Source: Lachnospiraceae bacterium
GTDB taxonomy: Bacteria; Bacillota; Clostridia; Lachnospirales; Lachnospiraceae
Direction: 5' to 3'
DNA length: 57,217 bases
NCBI GenBank assembly: GCA_900771995.1
Contig: CAAGQC010000058.1
Span: 1 to 57,217 of the forward strand
Positions 41,391-49,052 of the stretch are shown here, piece by piece (the stretch's first letter is position 1; each line of letters starts with the position of its first letter). A program made the translations under genes and the position numbers. Below the pieces are notes generated by a model. It saw only the letters and a list, made by a program, of their open reading frames with translations, ran no database searches and was not told where the DNA came from.

Positions 41391-42617
41391 ATGACAGTAT
41401 TTGACGAATTGAAAGCAAGAGGACTGTTGGCACAGCTGACAGATGAAGAGGAGATCAAGGAACTGATCAATAACGGAAAGGCTACTTTCTACATCGGTTT
41501 TGATCCCACCGCAGACAGCCTTCATGTAGGACATTTCATGGCACTGTGCCTGATGAAGAGAATGCAGATGGCAGGCAATAAGCCCATCGCTCTGATTGGC
41601 GGCGGTACCGCAATGATCGGTGACCCTTCCGGCAGAAGTGATATGCGTACCATGATGACCAAGGAGACCATTCAGCATAATGTTGACTGCTTCAAGAAAC
41701 AGATGAGCCGTTTTATTGATTTCAGTGACGGCAAGGCTCTGATGGTCAACAATGCAGACTGGCTGTTAAATCTGAATTATGTGGAACTGTTAAGAGACGT
41801 GGGAGCACATTTCAGTGTCAACCGTATGCTGACTGCAGAGTGCTATAAGCAGAGAATGGAGAAGGGCTTAAGCTTCTTAGAGTTCAACTACATGATCATG
41901 CAGAGCTTTGACTTCCTGACCTTATATCAGAAATACGGCTGTAATATGCAGTTCGGCGGTGATGACCAGTGGAGCAATATGTTAGGCGGTACCGAGCTGA
42001 TCCGCAGAAAGCTGGGCAAGGATGCTTACGCCATGACCATCACATTGCTTTTGAATTCCGAGGGCAAGAAGATGGGTAAGACGCAGAAGGGTGCTGTATG
42101 GCTGGATCCCAACAAGACCACTCCTTTCGAGTTCTACCAGTACTGGAGAAACGTAGCGGATGCGGATGTCTTAAAGTGCCTGCGTATGCTGACCTTTCTG
42201 CCTCTGGAGCAGATCGACGAGATGGACAAATGGGAAGGCAGCCAGCTGAACCAGGCCAAGGAGATCCTGGCATACGAACTGACCAATCTGGTACACGGCG
42301 AGGAAGAAGCAAAGAAGGCACAGGAGAGTGCAAGAGCACTGTTTACCGGTGGTAATGCCGCGGAGATGCCTACCAGTGAACTGACCGAGGCTGATTTTAC
42401 CGATGGCAAGATCGATATTCTCGGTGTCCTGGTAAAATCCGGACTGTCCGCATCCCGCAGCGAAGCAAGACGTGCGGTAGAACAGGGCGGTGTTGTTGTG
42501 GCGGATGAGAAGGTCACCGATGTGAAGACCGCTTACGCTCCCGAGCAGTTCGATGGAGAAGGCGTGGTTGTCCGCAGAGGTAAGAAGAACTTCAAGAGAG
42601 TCGTTATGAGCAAATAA
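41391..42617 (+). CDS. tyrS: Tyrosyl-tRNA synthetase
   Basis: 408 residues from the ATG at 41391; the ATG at 41385 is only three bases from the AAAGGAG, the second has nine. FDPTADSLHVGHFMALC contains the HIGH-like HVGH; GKKMGKTQKG is the KMSKS-like loop. A C-terminal S4 domain (SRSEARRAVEQGGVVVAD) binds tRNA. Class I synthetase that charges tRNA-Tyr, under T-box control. Confidence 0.97.
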   Translation: MTVFDELKARGLLAQLTDEEEIKELINNGKATFYIGFDPTADSLHVGHFMALCLMKRMQMAGNKPIALIGGGTAMIGDPSGRSDMRTMMTKETIQHNVDCFKKQMSRFIDFSDGKALMVNNADWLLNLNYVELLRDVGAHFSVNRMLTAECYKQRMEKGLSFLEFNYMIMQSFDFLTLYQKYGCNMQFGGDDQWSNMLGGTELIRRKLGKDAYAMTITLLLNSEGKKMGKTQKGAVWLDPNKTTPFEFYQYWRNVADADVLKCLRMLTFLPLEQIDEMDKWEGSQLNQAKEILAYELTNLVHGEEEAKKAQESARALFTGGNAAEMPTSELTEADFTDGKIDILGVLVKSGLSASRSEARRAVEQGGVVVADEKVTDVKTAYAPEQFDGEGVVVRRGKKNFKRVVMSK

Positions 42618-42635
42618 TCAGGAATGGTATAGACG

Positions 42636-42670
42636 GGATCTTCCGTAAACTACGGAGGATCCTGTTTTTT
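42636..42670 (+). terminator. Terminator after tyrS
   Basis: GGATCTTCCGTA (42636-42647) pairs with TACGGAGGATCC (42651-42662) with one mismatch, then T residues. Confidence 0.85.
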
Positions 42671-42671
42671 A

Positions 42672-42739
42672 TTGATATTTTTCTTGCTTTTACCGTGGCA
42701 GTATGTTTTAATATGATTAGTATGTTAAAAAAATATCAA
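42672..42739. promoter_or_regulatory. Promoter region of hydrogenase gene with distant inverted repeat
   Basis: TTTACC (42689-42694)-17-TATGAT (42712-42717) is the best promoter. It lies between TTGATATTTTT (42672-42682) and AAAAATATCAA (42729-42739), an exact 11-bp inverted repeat 46 bases apart. A pair of operator half-sites is possible. Confidence 0.45.
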
Positions 42740-42755
42740 AAGGCGGTAATGTGAT

Positions 42756-44285
42756 ATGAGCAGCATGAGAGGGATCGATACTCCGGTAAGACAGCGGAGA
42801 AGAAGGGTGTTTAAGGAAGTGGCCAATCTGGCCTACAATTCCAAGAATCTGAAGGATGATATGGAGGCTCTGCCTTATAAGATCGTAGATTATGAAGAGT
42901 CGGAGCTCTGGGAGAGTGTTTACCGTGACAGAGCGATCATTCGTGAACGTATCCGTCTGGCCATGGGCATGAGCTTACGTCCTGAGAACCGTGAGCATCC
43001 CGGTCATCTGACCCAGGGACTGGAAGAGAGTAATATCGACGAAAAATATTACGAGCCGCCTCTGATGCAGGTCATTCCTTCGGCATGTAATGCGTGCCCG
43101 GAGAACCGTTATGAGGTGACCAGTTCCTGTATGGGATGTCTGGCACATCCCTGCCAGAGCGTCTGCCCCAAGGGTGCGATTTCCATGAAAAACGGGAAAT
43201 CTGTCATTGATCAGGACAAATGTATCAAATGCGGAAAATGCCGTGAGATCTGTCCGTACGATGCCATCTGCCATAAGGAGCGTCCCTGTAAGGCAGCCTG
43301 CGGTGTGGCGGCCATCAAGTCGGATCATGTGGGAAGAGCCGTTATTGATAATGAGAGATGTGTGTCCTGCGGTCAGTGTATGGTAAGCTGCCCCTTCGGC
43401 GCTATTGCGGACAAGTCCCAGATCTTCCAGCTGATCCGGGCCATGCAGTCCGGGCGTACCATCATTGCACAGGTGGCGCCGGCCTTTGCGGGACAGTTCG
43501 GTCCTAAGGTGACCCCGGAAATGTTCAAAACGGCACTGAAGGAACTGGGCTTTGCAGATGTCTACGAGACAGCACTGGGTGCGGATATGGGATGTATGGC
43601 GGAAGCAGAGCACTATGTGAAGGAAGTGGCTACCGGCAGGCAGCAGTTTGCCCTGACCTCCTGCTGTCCTTCCTGGTCTGTGATGGCGAAGAATCTGTTC
43701 CCCGAGACGATTGACAAAATCAGTAACGAGCTGACCCCTATGGTGGCGACGGCCCGTCTGATCAAACAGGAGCATCCGGAGGCCTCTGTGGTATTTATCG
43801 GACCCTGCGCTTCCAAGAAGCTGGAAGCCAGCAGACGTACCGTCCGTTCCGATGTGGACTTTGTTATTACTTTCGAGGAACTGACCGGCATGTTTGAAGC
43901 CAAGGGAATTCTGTTAGATGAGATCAAGGCTATGGACGAGATGAAGGATGCCACCTCCGCCGGAAGAGGTTACGGCGTGGCAGGCGGCGTTGCCAATGCC
44001 ATCAAGGACTGCATCGAGAAATATTATCCCGGCACTCCCGTCAATATCCAGCACGCGGAGAGCCTGGCGGAGTGTAAGAAGGCACTGCTTCTGGCCAAGG
44101 CCGGCAAGATGAACGGCTGCCTGATCGAGGGTATGGCCTGCCCCGGAGGCTGTATCGCCGGAGCCGGTACCAACATCGCCATTCCCGTTGCCGCAAGAGC
44201 CGTGGACAAGTTCAAGAACGAAGCGGAGAAAAAGGTCCCGGATGAAAGCGTGGATCAGGAAATGGTGGAACTGGAAAAAGAATAA
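42756..44285 (+). CDS. Monomeric [FeFe] hydrogenase, group-B-like
   Basis: 509 residues with AAAGGCGG upstream. Several Fe-S cluster motifs lie in the N-terminal 220: CNACPENRYEV plus CMGC, CIKCGKCREICP, CVSCGQCMVSCP. The H-cluster residues are TSCCPSW (301-307), GPCASKKLE (349-357) and EGMACPGGCIAG (458-469), i.e. Cys303, Cys351, Cys462 and Cys466. GPC instead of the MPC of group A, and the N-terminal cysteines, suggest group B. Such enzymes oxidise or make H2 with ferredoxin, unconfirmed here. No maturases are in the window. Confidence 0.88.
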   Translation: MSSMRGIDTPVRQRRRRVFKEVANLAYNSKNLKDDMEALPYKIVDYEESELWESVYRDRAIIRERIRLAMGMSLRPENREHPGHLTQGLEESNIDEKYYEPPLMQVIPSACNACPENRYEVTSSCMGCLAHPCQSVCPKGAISMKNGKSVIDQDKCIKCGKCREICPYDAICHKERPCKAACGVAAIKSDHVGRAVIDNERCVSCGQCMVSCPFGAIADKSQIFQLIRAMQSGRTIIAQVAPAFAGQFGPKVTPEMFKTALKELGFADVYETALGADMGCMAEAEHYVKEVATGRQQFALTSCCPSWSVMAKNLFPETIDKISNELTPMVATARLIKQEHPEASVVFIGPCASKKLEASRRTVRSDVDFVITFEELTGMFEAKGILLDEIKAMDEMKDATSAGRGYGVAGGVANAIKDCIEKYYPGTPVNIQHAESLAECKKALLLAKAGKMNGCLIEGMACPGGCIAGAGTNIAIPVAARAVDKFKNEAEKKVPDESVDQEMVELEKE

Positions 44286-44292
44286 GGATGAT

Positions 44293-44322
44293 AAAACCGT
44301 CACATTACTGTGGCGGTTTTGT
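44293..44322 (+). terminator. Terminator after hydrogenase gene
   Basis: AAAACCGTCAC (44293-44303) pairs with GTGGCGGTTTT (44310-44320), followed by GTT. Confidence 0.8.
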
Positions 44323-44345
44323 TGTGGAAAAAATAAAAAAGGATA

Positions 44346-44374
44346 TTGTTATTTCGGGAAAGATACTATAAAAT
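44346..44374 (+). promoter_or_regulatory. Promoter of TRIC-family gene
   Basis: TTGTTA (44346-44351), 17 bases, TAAAAT (44369-44374), ending 31 bases before the start codon. Confidence 0.65.
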
Positions 44375-44405
44375 AGCGTGGAGAACTTTTAGGAGAGAAC
44401 ACGTT

Positions 44406-45056
44406 ATGAACATTCAGGACAGTATTATATTTTTCATGGAAATCTTGGGAACCATCGCTTTCGCGGCGTCGGGTGCCATGGTGGGGATCCGGAAGCGGAT
44501 GGATATCTTCGGTATCTGTGTGCTGGGCGTAGTGACGGCTGTGGGTGGCGGTATGACCAGAGATGTGATCCTGGGGAAACTCCCTTCGGCACTGGAGAAA
44601 CCGGTATATGTGGGTGTCTCGGTAGCCACGGCACTGGCTATTTTTGTCCTGCTTTATATCAAACAGGACCTTTTGAGCGGCAGACTGGGAACCTTTTACG
44701 ATAAGGCCATGTTAGTCATGGACTCCATAGGACTGGGAATCTTCACTTCTCTGGGAGTGATGTCCGGCATCGACAACGGATATCTGGACAATACCTTTTT
44801 ACTGGTATTCATCGGCATGCTCACCGGTGTGGGCGGCGGGCTGATGCGTGATATGATGGCAGGAGAGGAACCGTATATTTTCGTAAAGCATATTTATGCC
44901 TGTGCATCCCTGGTGGGAGGTATCTCCTGTGTCTGGCTGTATCGCCGCATTGGCAGACTCCCCGCCGTATTTATCGCCGCCTTCGTGGTCATGGCAATCC
45001 GGTTTCTGGCGGCGCATTTTCGGTGGAATCTGCCGCATCCGAAATCCTTGTCTTAA
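44406..45056 (+). CDS. TRIC-type (UPF0126) cation channel family protein
   Basis: 216 residues from the ATG at 44406 (AGGAGA upstream); the frame is open to 44346, but that would overlap the promoter. Seven hydrophobic segments with two repeats: TAVGGGMTRDVILGK and TGVGGGLMRDMMAGEEP, the GGGxxRD signature of trimeric intracellular cation channels. Bacterial members conduct K+ or Na+; the physiological role is unsettled. Confidence 0.9.
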   Translation: MNIQDSIIFFMEILGTIAFAASGAMVGIRKRMDIFGICVLGVVTAVGGGMTRDVILGKLPSALEKPVYVGVSVATALAIFVLLYIKQDLLSGRLGTFYDKAMLVMDSIGLGIFTSLGVMSGIDNGYLDNTFLLVFIGMLTGVGGGLMRDMMAGEEPYIFVKHIYACASLVGGISCVWLYRRIGRLPAVFIAAFVVMAIRFLAAHFRWNLPHPKSLS

Positions 45057-45059
45057 CTG

Positions 45060-45088
45060 TTGCAGTTTTTGAAAAAAGGCGGTAGAAT
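45060..45088 (+). promoter_or_regulatory. Promoter of gltX
   Basis: TTGCAG (45060-45065), 17 bases, TAGAAT (45083-45088). Confidence 0.65.
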
Positions 45089-45198
45089 AAGGAAGTGGTT
45101 TCGCTTTCTGAGAGAAGGCGGACAGGAATATATAAGCAGGGAAGCGCATGCCGGAAGACACAGACCGGATACGGATCGCCTGCGGAAATGAGGAGAAA

Positions 45199-46659
45199 AT
45201 GACAAAGATCAGAACAAGATACGCACCCAGCCCTACCGGTAAGATGCATGTAGGTAATCTGCGGTCCGCATTATATGAATTTTTGATTGCCAAGCATGCC
45301 GGCGGAGACTTTATGCTCCGTATCGAAGATACCGATCAGGAGCGTTATGTGGAAGGCGCTACCGAGATCATTTACCGTACCCTGGAGAAGACCGGACTGG
45401 TACATGACGAAGGCCCCGACAAGGATGGCGGCTATGGTCCTTACGTGCAGAGCGAACGTATGAAGACCGGCATCTATATGAAGTATGCGAAGGAACTGAT
45501 CGACAAAGGAGAGGCATATTACTGCTTCTGTGACAAGGAGAGACTGGCTTCCCTGAAGACCGAAGTTGTGGACGGCAAGGAGATCACCGTATATGACAAG
45601 CACTGTCTGTCCCTGTCCAAAGAAGAGATCGAGGCCAATCTTGCGGCAGGCAAGCCCTTTGTTATCCGCCAGAACAATCCCAAGGAAGGTACCACAACGT
45701 TCCATGATGAATTATACGGAGACATCACCGTAGACAACTCCCAGCTGGACGATATGATCCTGATCAAATCCGACGGCTATCCTACCTACAACTTTGCCAA
45801 CGTGGTAGATGACCACACCATGAATATCACTCATGTGGTACGAGGCAACGAATATCTGTCTTCCTCTCCGAAATACGTACGTCTGTACGAAGCTTTCGGC
45901 TGGCAGGTACCCGTATATATCCATCTGCCTCTGATCACCGATGAAAACCACAAGAAGCTGTCCAAGAGAAGCGGACATGCTTCCTTTGAAGATCTGATCG
46001 ATCAGGGATTCATCACCGAGGCTATCGTGAACTATGTGGCACTTCTGGGATGGAGCCCCGAGGACAACCGAGAGATATTCTCTCTGGAGGAACTGATCAA
46101 GGAGTTTGACTACCATCGTATCAGCAAGTCCCCCGCAGTTTTTGATATCGTGAAGCTGCGCTGGATGAATGGTGAGTATCTGAAGGCTATGGATTTCGAT
46201 AAGTTCTACGAGATGGCAGAGCCTTATCTGAAGGAAGCCATCAGCAAGCCATTAGATCTGAAGAAGATCGCAGCCATGGTGAAGACCCGAATCGAAGTAT
46301 TCCCGGATATCGCCGGACTGGTAGACTTCTTCGAAGAGCTTCCGGAGTATGATGTGGCAATGTACACACACAAGAAGATGAAGACCACCGCAGAGACTTC
46401 TCTGGAGGTATTAAAAGATCTGCTTCCGATCCTGGAGGCACAGGAGGATTACAGCAATGACGGGCTGTACCAGACTCTTGTAAAATATGTGGAGGAGAAG
46501 GGCTGCAAGAACGGCTACGTTATGTGGCCGATCCGTACTGCAGTATCCGGCAAGCAGATGACACCCGCCGGTGCTACGGAGATCATGGAAGTCCTGGGCA
46601 AAGAGGAATCTCTTGCAAGAATCCGCAAAGGAATCGAATTATTACAGGCAAATGTCTGA
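45199..46659 (+). CDS. gltX: Glutamyl-tRNA synthetase
   Basis: 486 residues from the ATG at 45199. The frame also allows 45148, but family proteins begin MTKIRTRYAPSPTG, and AGGAG lies just upstream although close. HVGNLRSALYEFLIAKH contains the HIGH equivalent (HVGN), and KKLSKRSGHASFE is the KMSKS equivalent. A class I synthetase that charges tRNA-Glu and, in organisms with GatCAB, often tRNA-Gln. Its end overlaps the helicase start by eight bases. Confidence 0.95.
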   Translation: MTKIRTRYAPSPTGKMHVGNLRSALYEFLIAKHAGGDFMLRIEDTDQERYVEGATEIIYRTLEKTGLVHDEGPDKDGGYGPYVQSERMKTGIYMKYAKELIDKGEAYYCFCDKERLASLKTEVVDGKEITVYDKHCLSLSKEEIEANLAAGKPFVIRQNNPKEGTTTFHDELYGDITVDNSQLDDMILIKSDGYPTYNFANVVDDHTMNITHVVRGNEYLSSSPKYVRLYEAFGWQVPVYIHLPLITDENHKKLSKRSGHASFEDLIDQGFITEAIVNYVALLGWSPEDNREIFSLEELIKEFDYHRISKSPAVFDIVKLRWMNGEYLKAMDFDKFYEMAEPYLKEAISKPLDLKKIAAMVKTRIEVFPDIAGLVDFFEELPEYDVAMYTHKKMKTTAETSLEVLKDLLPILEAQEDYSNDGLYQTLVKYVEEKGCKNGYVMWPIRTAVSGKQMTPAGATEIMEVLGKEESLARIRKGIELLQANV

Positions 46660-48586
46660 TCTGACAGATTGCAATCCCTCCCAGCGGGAGGCTGTCACGT
46701 TCGGAGAGGGGCCGCTGTTATTACTGGCGGGCCCCGGCTCCGGCAAGACATTCACCATCACCCGGAGGCTCCGGTATCTGATCCGGGAACGACAGATCGC
46801 CCCGGAAAAGCTTCTGGTGATCACCTTTACCAGAGAAGCAGCACTTTCCATGAAGCAGCGCTTTGCGCAGATATCTCCACAGGAAGCACATACCGTCAAT
46901 TTTGGAACATTTCATTCTGTTTTCTATCAGATCCTGCTTAAGTCAGGCAGAATTTCAACAGACAATATAGTAAGCGACAGACAAAAATATTCACTGATTC
47001 TTCCCATTCTCAAGAAACATAAGAACTGTAGAAAATTATCCGCAGCGGAACTGACGGACATTGCCGGAAGCTTTCTTGCGGCCATCGGTTATTACAAAAA
47101 TACCGGTGATGCGGAAAACAGCAGAAAGAAACTTCCCGGGGAATGGAAAGACTATTTTTCGCAGATCTTCGATGCCTATGAGAAGGCAAGAAAGGACATC
47201 CGGGGACTGGATTTCGATGATATGCTACAGGAATGCGAGGAACTTCTGCAAAGCGATCCCACACAGAGGGCTGTCTGGCAGAATCGTTTTTCCCATATCC
47301 TGATCGATGAGTTTCAGGATATTAATTACCGACAGTACAGCATTGTGAAAATACTGGCGGAAAAACATAAAAATGTGTTTGCCGTGGGAGATGACGACCA
47401 GGCCATCTACGGATTCCGGGGAGCCAGACCGGCCTGTATGAAGCTGTTCGTACAGGAATTCGGTGCCAAACAGCTTCTGCTGGGAACGAATTACCGCAGT
47501 CATCAGGACATTGTGGAAGCATCTCTGGCGGTGATTGGGGAAAATAAGGACCGTTTTCCCAAAGATCTGGAACCCTGTGAAGCCCACAGACGGCAAACAG
47601 TGGAGAGACAGAATAACAATATTTCTGAATACAGATATCAGGTAAGGATCCGGGAATTCAGTGAGGCTTCGGAGCAAATGGGGTATCTGATCCAAAGCCT
47701 GAAAAAACGGAAAAAGGGGGAGACCTGTGCTGTGCTGTTTCGGACGAATCTGGCTATGCAGAGTGTGGCGGCAAGACTTACCAGAGAAGGCATTCCATTT
47801 TCCATGAAAGAGAAAAGCAGGAATATCTATGACCATTTTATCGTGCAGGACATTCTGGCTTATCTGCGGATCGCACAGGGGGGCGCTGCCAGAGCGGATT
47901 ATCTGCGGGTATGTAACAGACCTTACCGGAACATTTCCAGAGAGGCCTTCGGAGCCGAAGCGTCCCTACTGATGCTGGAAAAATATTATGAAAGTATGAC
48001 CATGGGAATCCCTGACGAAGGATCGCAAAAAGCACGAAAAGCGGTCAGGTTATGGATACGACAGATGGAATTTGTGAAAAATACGGAACTGAAGCTGGCG
48101 ATTCCATTCCTGCGCAAAGCCTGCGGTTACGAGAGATACCTGCGGATCAGGGCTGCACAGGAAGGAAAAACGGATCTGACGGAATGGAGGGAAGTACTGG
48201 ATTTTATCACGGAGGATGCCGGAAAATACAGAGATCTGAAAGAGTGGCAGGAGGCCCAGGAGATCTACCGGGAAGGACGGCAGAGACAGGAACGGGAAAA
48301 GCGTGGTGGAAGGGAGGAGATGGAAAACAGCGAGATCCGGCTGCTTACCGTGCATGGAGCCAAAGGACTGGAGTTCGATCACGTATGGATCCCGGACTGC
48401 AATGAGAAGACATTCCCCCACGGGGATGCCGGGGATCCGGAGCATTGCGAAGAGGAACGCCGTATTTTTTACGTGGCAATGACCAGGGCAAAAAAAGACC
48501 TGGAGCTTCTCTGCCTCACAGGTACAGCAGAGCGCCCCAGGTTCCCTTCCAGATTCCTTATTCCTCTGAATCGTTATCGTCGATGA
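46652..48586 (+). CDS. UvrD/Rep-type superfamily I helicase (short form)
   Basis: 644 residues from the ATG at 46652, which overlaps the gltX stop. Motif I AGPGSGKTFTITRRL, motif II ILIDEFQDINYRQY, motif III GDDDQAIYGFRGA, motif IV LLGTNYRS, motif V VHGAKGLEFDHVWIPDCNEK, motif VI EERRIFYVAMTRAK. About 90 residues shorter than PcrA. A 3'-5' DNA translocase/helicase, probably in repair or recombination. Its 3' end overlaps the DUF1292 gene on the other strand by 29 bases. Confidence 0.92.
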   Translation: MSDLTDCNPSQREAVTFGEGPLLLLAGPGSGKTFTITRRLRYLIRERQIAPEKLLVITFTREAALSMKQRFAQISPQEAHTVNFGTFHSVFYQILLKSGRISTDNIVSDRQKYSLILPILKKHKNCRKLSAAELTDIAGSFLAAIGYYKNTGDAENSRKKLPGEWKDYFSQIFDAYEKARKDIRGLDFDDMLQECEELLQSDPTQRAVWQNRFSHILIDEFQDINYRQYSIVKILAEKHKNVFAVGDDDQAIYGFRGARPACMKLFVQEFGAKQLLLGTNYRSHQDIVEASLAVIGENKDRFPKDLEPCEAHRRQTVERQNNNISEYRYQVRIREFSEASEQMGYLIQSLKKRKKGETCAVLFRTNLAMQSVAARLTREGIPFSMKEKSRNIYDHFIVQDILAYLRIAQGGAARADYLRVCNRPYRNISREAFGAEASLLMLEKYYESMTMGIPDEGSQKARKAVRLWIRQMEFVKNTELKLAIPFLRKACGYERYLRIRAAQEGKTDLTEWREVLDFITEDAGKYRDLKEWQEAQEIYREGRQRQEREKRGGREEMENSEIRLLTVHGAKGLEFDHVWIPDCNEKTFPHGDAGDPEHCEEERRIFYVAMTRAKKDLELLCLTGTAERPRFPSRFLIPLNRYRR

Positions 48587-48890
48587 TCTCGTCGAATTCG
48601 CAGCTGTCCAAATATTCATCAAAAGCATCTGCAACCTTCTCATAGACATCATCATCTTCAATGTATGCGAGAATAGGCTCTTCGTTCGGGTCATCCGGAT
48701 TCTCGGTGTAACCGTAGAACCATACCTCTCCGTCTTCGTTTTCGCCGTCCTCATCCAGAGGTAACAGTACGATATAATCCTTAGCCTCTACGGTGAGAAT
48801 GGTAATGATGGCACAGTTGACAACGGTGCCGTCCTCCAGTTCCAGCTCAACGGTCATTTCTTCATCTTCATAGCTTTCTTTTTTACCCAT
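48558..48890 (-). CDS. DUF1292 family protein
   Basis: 110 residues, very acidic. DUF1292 core VELELEDGTVVNCAIITILT, then YIVLLPLDED and a C-terminal acidic tail. AGGAGGATTCCC precedes the ATG on the minus strand. Small cytosolic proteins of this family are frequent in Firmicutes with unknown role. Its stop codon lies within the end of the helicase gene. Confidence 0.9.
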   Translation of the reverse strand: MGKKESYEDEEMTVELELEDGTVVNCAIITILTVEAKDYIVLLPLDEDGENEDGEVWFYGYTENPDDPNEEPILAYIEDDDVYEKVADAFDEYLDSCEFDEIIDDNDSEE

Positions 48891-48939
48891 GGGAATCCTC
48901 CTGTTATGTTTATTGGGTGTAACAGTACTTTGTTCCTTT

Positions 48940-48968
48940 ATTATAACTGCTTACGGATATTCTTGCAA
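48940..48968 (-). promoter_or_regulatory. Promoter of DUF1292 gene
   Basis: Minus strand TTGCAA (48968-48963), 17 bases, TATAAT (48945-48940). Back-to-back with the following promoter. Confidence 0.7.
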
Positions 48969-48971
48969 TGC

Positions 48972-49000
48972 TTGTTTTTCTGATGTTTACAGACTATAAT
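48972..49000 (+). promoter_or_regulatory. Promoter of GH13-like gene
   Basis: TTGTTT (48972-48977), 17 bases, TATAAT (48995-49000). Only three bases separate its -35 from that of the DUF1292 promoter. Confidence 0.75.
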
Positions 49001-49052
49001 AAAAAGGGAAAAGAGACCGAGAGTGATAAAACAGAGAAGATGGAGTATAACA

